Shown here one piece after another: positions 61,857 through 64,000 of a stretch of DNA of 64,000 bases. Source of the stretch: Terribacillus saccharophilus (GTDB lineage: Bacteria > Bacillota > Bacilli > Bacillales > Amphibacillaceae). How positions within the stretch are numbered: the stretch's first letter is position 1; every line of letters starts with the position of its first letter. A program made the translations under genes and the position numbers. The notes beneath the pieces were generated by a model that was not told where the DNA came from, made no database searches, and saw nothing but the letters and a program-made list of their open reading frames with translations. The stretch is from positions 62,001 through 126,000 of the forward strand of contig FOCD01000003.1 in the NCBI GenBank assembly GCA_900110015.1, given 5' to 3'.

Positions 61857-62780
61857 ATGCATACATACAAACCTTACTATCATTTCCCCCGGGAGGCGTG
61901 GGCAGCTCTTTCAGAGACTAAAACACCGCCCCTAACTCAAACAGAGCTTGAGGAAATCCGGGGAATAAATACGAGAATTTCTTTATCCGAGGTAGAAACT
62001 GCCTATATGCCTCTAACTAAGCTTGTCTCTTATTATCTGGAGGCAGCTGAAATGCTTCATGCTAAAGCAGGTAACTTCCTAGGTACAAACGAGAAAAAAG
62101 TTCCTTTCATCATCGGTATCGCAGGAAGTGTGGCTGTTGGAAAAAGTACAATCGCCCGATTACTTCAATTAATGCTTTCCCGTGCATTGCCTGATAAGAA
62201 AACAGAGCTTGTCACAACAGATGGATTTCTGTATCCGAATGCTGTTCTTAAAGAAAAGCAGATGATGCAGCGTAAAGGATTCCCGGAGAGCTACGATATA
62301 AAGGCATTAATCGATTTTATGGGTCAGGTGAAAGCTGGAAACACAAATATTATGGGGCCGCAGTATTCTCATCTCACTTACGATGTACTGCCTGAGCAAA
62401 CAGAATTGGTATCTGATCCAGATATTCTGATTGTTGAGGGTGTGAATGTTCTGCAAGTGAAGAAGGAATATCAATTCTTTGTCAGCGACTTCTTCGATTT
62501 CTCAATCTATATCGATGCTGACGAATCAAACATTGAAAAATGGTATAAAGAACGTTTCCTTATGCTGCGTGCAACAGCCTTCCAAGATCCCAAATCCTAC
62601 TTCCGTCATTATGCAGAAGTTTCTATTGACGAGGCATTGGAATCAGCGGACACAATTTGGGAGGAAATAAACGCGAAAAACTTACATGAGAACATCTTAC
62701 CAACAAAAGGCCGTTCCGATCTTATTCTCCGTAAGGGAAACAATCACGAAGTTGAAGACGTATATTTGCGTAAACTTTGA
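61857..62780 (+). CDS. coaA: Pantothenate kinase (type I)
   Basis: 307 residues from the ATG at 61857, with GAGGG upstream; an in-frame TTG four codons earlier overlaps that site. The P-loop reads G-S-V-A-V-G-K-S-T near residue 87, followed by the CoaA motifs T-T-D-G-F-L-Y-P-N and R-K-G-F-P-E-S-Y-D. It phosphorylates pantothenate at the start of CoA synthesis. Shares its upstream gap with the tre operon. Confidence 0.92.
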   Translation: MHTYKPYYHFPREAWAALSETKTPPLTQTELEEIRGINTRISLSEVETAYMPLTKLVSYYLEAAEMLHAKAGNFLGTNEKKVPFIIGIAGSVAVGKSTIARLLQLMLSRALPDKKTELVTTDGFLYPNAVLKEKQMMQRKGFPESYDIKALIDFMGQVKAGNTNIMGPQYSHLTYDVLPEQTELVSDPDILIVEGVNVLQVKKEYQFFVSDFFDFSIYIDADESNIEKWYKERFLMLRATAFQDPKSYFRHYAEVSIDEALESADTIWEEINAKNLHENILPTKGRSDLILRKGNNHEVEDVYLRKL

Positions 62781-62804
62781 AAAGTGAAAGGGGTCTTTTC
62801 CGTC

Positions 62805-63671
62805 ATGCCGGATATATACCATCGTATTTCCAGTCAGCGGGAGCAGATGTCGAAGTCCCAGAAGAAAATTGCCAATTTCATTATCGAACATCCGAATCAG
62901 GCACCTTTCCTCAATGTAGAGGGACTGGCGAATGCAGCAGATGTGAGTGATGCAACAATTGTTCGTTTTGCTGCTTTTATGGGTTATCGCGGCTTTCCGG
63001 AGATGCAGCTCGCCTTGCAGAACGCTATGCAAGAGCAGTTGAGTGCGACCGAACGTTTCAAGCATCCTTCAGAAGAAGCCCAGTCAGAGGATCAGGACCT
63101 GTATGCCATCTTCCTACGTGATCAAGCGAACATCCAGGAAACGATGGAGGCAATTGATATGCAGGCCTTCCATGCAGCAGCTGATACAGTAATCAATTCC
63201 AAGCGAATATTTATTTTAGCGAACCGCAGTGCAGTCAGTGTTGCAGACCTATTGCATTATCATCTTTCTTTTATTTTTGAGAATGTAGAAATTGTCGAAC
63301 CATCTGACAGAGCAATAGACCAGATCTCTACAATACGGGAAGACGATGCGCTTATCGCTTTAAGCTTTGTGCGTTATTCTAATCACACGCTGCGATTGTT
63401 CCAAATGGCCAAGGACCGTGGTGCAAAAGCAATTGCCATTACAGATGGGCTGTCATCTCCATTGCTTACAGCGGCTGATTATTCATTCATGGCATCTAGT
63501 AAATCTCCATCACTGACGCATTCCTTGACTGCTCCGATCAGCTTGATTCATGCGTTCATCGCTTTGATTGGAAAAGAAAAGGCTGCCGACGTAAAAAAAC
63601 GCCTCCGAACAATCGAGGAGGCGTGGCGTGATTTCAATGTATTCTCTAATTTCAAACCCCCATCTGCTTAA
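62805..63671 (+). CDS. RpiR/MurR-family regulator with SIS domain
   Basis: 288 residues from the ATG at 62805; an in-frame GTG seven codons earlier is possible. An N-terminal HTH_6 domain (K-S-Q-K-K-I-A-N-F-I, then D-A-T-I-V-R-F-A) is followed by a SIS sugar-phosphate-binding domain (about residues 120-260, R-S-A-V-S-V and A-L-S-F-V-R-Y-S-N). It lies right behind coaA, without a sugar-catabolic gene beside it, so its target is unknown. Relatives sense MurNAc-6-P or other sugar phosphates. Confidence 0.83.
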   Translation: MPDIYHRISSQREQMSKSQKKIANFIIEHPNQAPFLNVEGLANAADVSDATIVRFAAFMGYRGFPEMQLALQNAMQEQLSATERFKHPSEEAQSEDQDLYAIFLRDQANIQETMEAIDMQAFHAAADTVINSKRIFILANRSAVSVADLLHYHLSFIFENVEIVEPSDRAIDQISTIREDDALIALSFVRYSNHTLRLFQMAKDRGAKAIAITDGLSSPLLTAADYSFMASSKSPSLTHSLTAPISLIHAFIALIGKEKAADVKKRLRTIEEAWRDFNVFSNFKPPSA

Positions 63672-63690
63672 GCAGTGGGGGTCATTTGTC
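63655..63690. terminator. Terminator at the convergent right end
   Basis: ACCCCCATCTGCTTA is followed by its reverse complement, giving a near-perfect 27-nt hairpin across the RpiR stop. The T tail is weak on the plus strand. Confidence 0.7.
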
Positions 63691-64000
63691 TTTAAAAGCT
63701 TCTTGAGCAGCCGGCAAGTAACTATAGACGGCTTCTACATATTGAATATCTCCGTAGCACGCATCCAGTTCTTCTGATTCCGGGCGTATACAGCGATAAA
63801 TCTCTGGGTTTTCGACCTTCTTATATTGCTCCTGAGAAAATTCAACTGCCAGATCTTCGCTAAATGCTCCACCGTTTTCGTTAACAAAACCGATAAAGCC
63901 GGCACCGAAATTATAAGACTGGATGGCTACATCTTCCTCTCCATCCGCTTCTTCCAGCATACGGAGGAAATGCGCGATTCCGTAGGCAACCGATTCTTCC
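63682..64000 (-). CDS. Lysozyme-like domain protein (partial, N-terminus off the window)
   Basis: 106 residues are visible; the frame stays open to the right edge with E-S-V-A-Y-G-I-A-H-F-L-R upstream of the first internal Met. A-I-Q-S-Y-N-F-G-A-G-F-I and A-F-S-E-D-L-A-V-E-F match the C-terminal part of the CwlT-type bacterial lysozyme-like domain (PF13702). The catalytic Glu would lie outside the window. It is probably a cell-wall muramidase anchored or secreted via an unseen N-terminus. Confidence 0.72.
   Translation of the reverse strand, partial: EESVAYGIAHFLRMLEEADGEEDVAIQSYNFGAGFIGFVNENGGAFSEDLAVEFSQEQYKKVENPEIYRCIRPESEELDACYGDIQYVEAVYSYLPAAQEAFKDK

Noticed and set aside
1-64000. Mobile elements, prophage, CRISPR arrays, rRNA or tRNA genes
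   Set aside because: No transposase, integrase, phage structural gene, regular repeat array, rRNA or tRNA sequence was recognised by reading either strand; a tRNA scan was not possible here.

Overview
The window looks like chromosomal DNA of an endospore-forming, motile, aerobic Bacillaceae species of moderate GC. Protein sequences and gene neighbourhoods resemble Bacillus subtilis throughout (splAB, tenA-thiD-thiM, treP-treA-treR, queCDE, mtnE/mtnU, yidC2 with an upstream arrest-peptide gene). Candidate sigma-G, sigma-D and sigma-B promoters and a Fur box fit a Bacillus-type regulatory repertoire. A genus such as Terribacillus is plausible, but this is inference and not proven here. I see no rRNA, tRNA, insertion sequence, prophage or CRISPR array.

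Layout. 1-8.6 kb (minus strand): a partial VanZ-like gene, then an arginine cluster argG-argH / carA-carB-argF with ARG-box-like operators over the argG promoter. 8.7-10.7 kb (minus): queC-queD-queE for preQ0 synthesis behind a preQ1-I riboswitch. 11-14.5 kb: ddl, a DUF4385 gene, a YdjM-type membrane protein and a rhodanese/metallo-beta-lactamase fusion. 14.6-17.9 kb: a methionine-salvage module, with mtnE on the minus strand divergent from a SAM-I riboswitch that controls a YbdH-like dehydrogenase and an omega-amidase. 18-24.5 kb: small membrane proteins, a glycosyltransferase, a Nudix hydrolase, an ArsR-type regulator with an MFS exporter, and a secreted subtilisin. 24.8-30.3 kb: CopC/CopD, thiE, a YckD-like exported protein, and tenA-thiD-thiM behind a TPP riboswitch. 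30.3-37 kb: splAB, a chemotaxis receptor, an EAL protein with YjbQ, a Fur-box flavodoxin and a FluC pair.

37-48 kb is the envelope region. It holds two related ABC exporters (one followed by three tandem DUF4064 proteins, the other inside a YtrA-type operon), a sortase-type acidic surface protein, Ohr, and a YidC2 insertase preceded by a MifM-like leader gene. 48-57.7 kb: glycerol and butanol dehydrogenases, an SDR, a YkgA-like amidinohydrolase, a stress-type flavin protein, and a four-gene operon joining a B12-binding protein that carries the Wx9EH motif to a PAS/STAS protein. This is followed by an MFS pump with a MarR regulator and a GNAT. 57.6-64 kb: an intergenic cluster of DnaA-box-like nonamers, the trehalose operon with a 26-bp TreR palindrome, coaA, an RpiR-type regulator and a partial lysozyme-like gene.

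The most interesting items are the mifM-like arrest peptide with a 14-bp hairpin that buries the yidC2 Shine-Dalgarno (42350-42727), the putative B12 light/redox-sensing operon with a STAS output (52804-54894), the SAM-riboswitch dehydrogenase/amidase module, the DnaA-box cluster and the preQ1 leader with two consecutive terminators. Family assignments come from reading motifs and remembered homologues; no database search was run.
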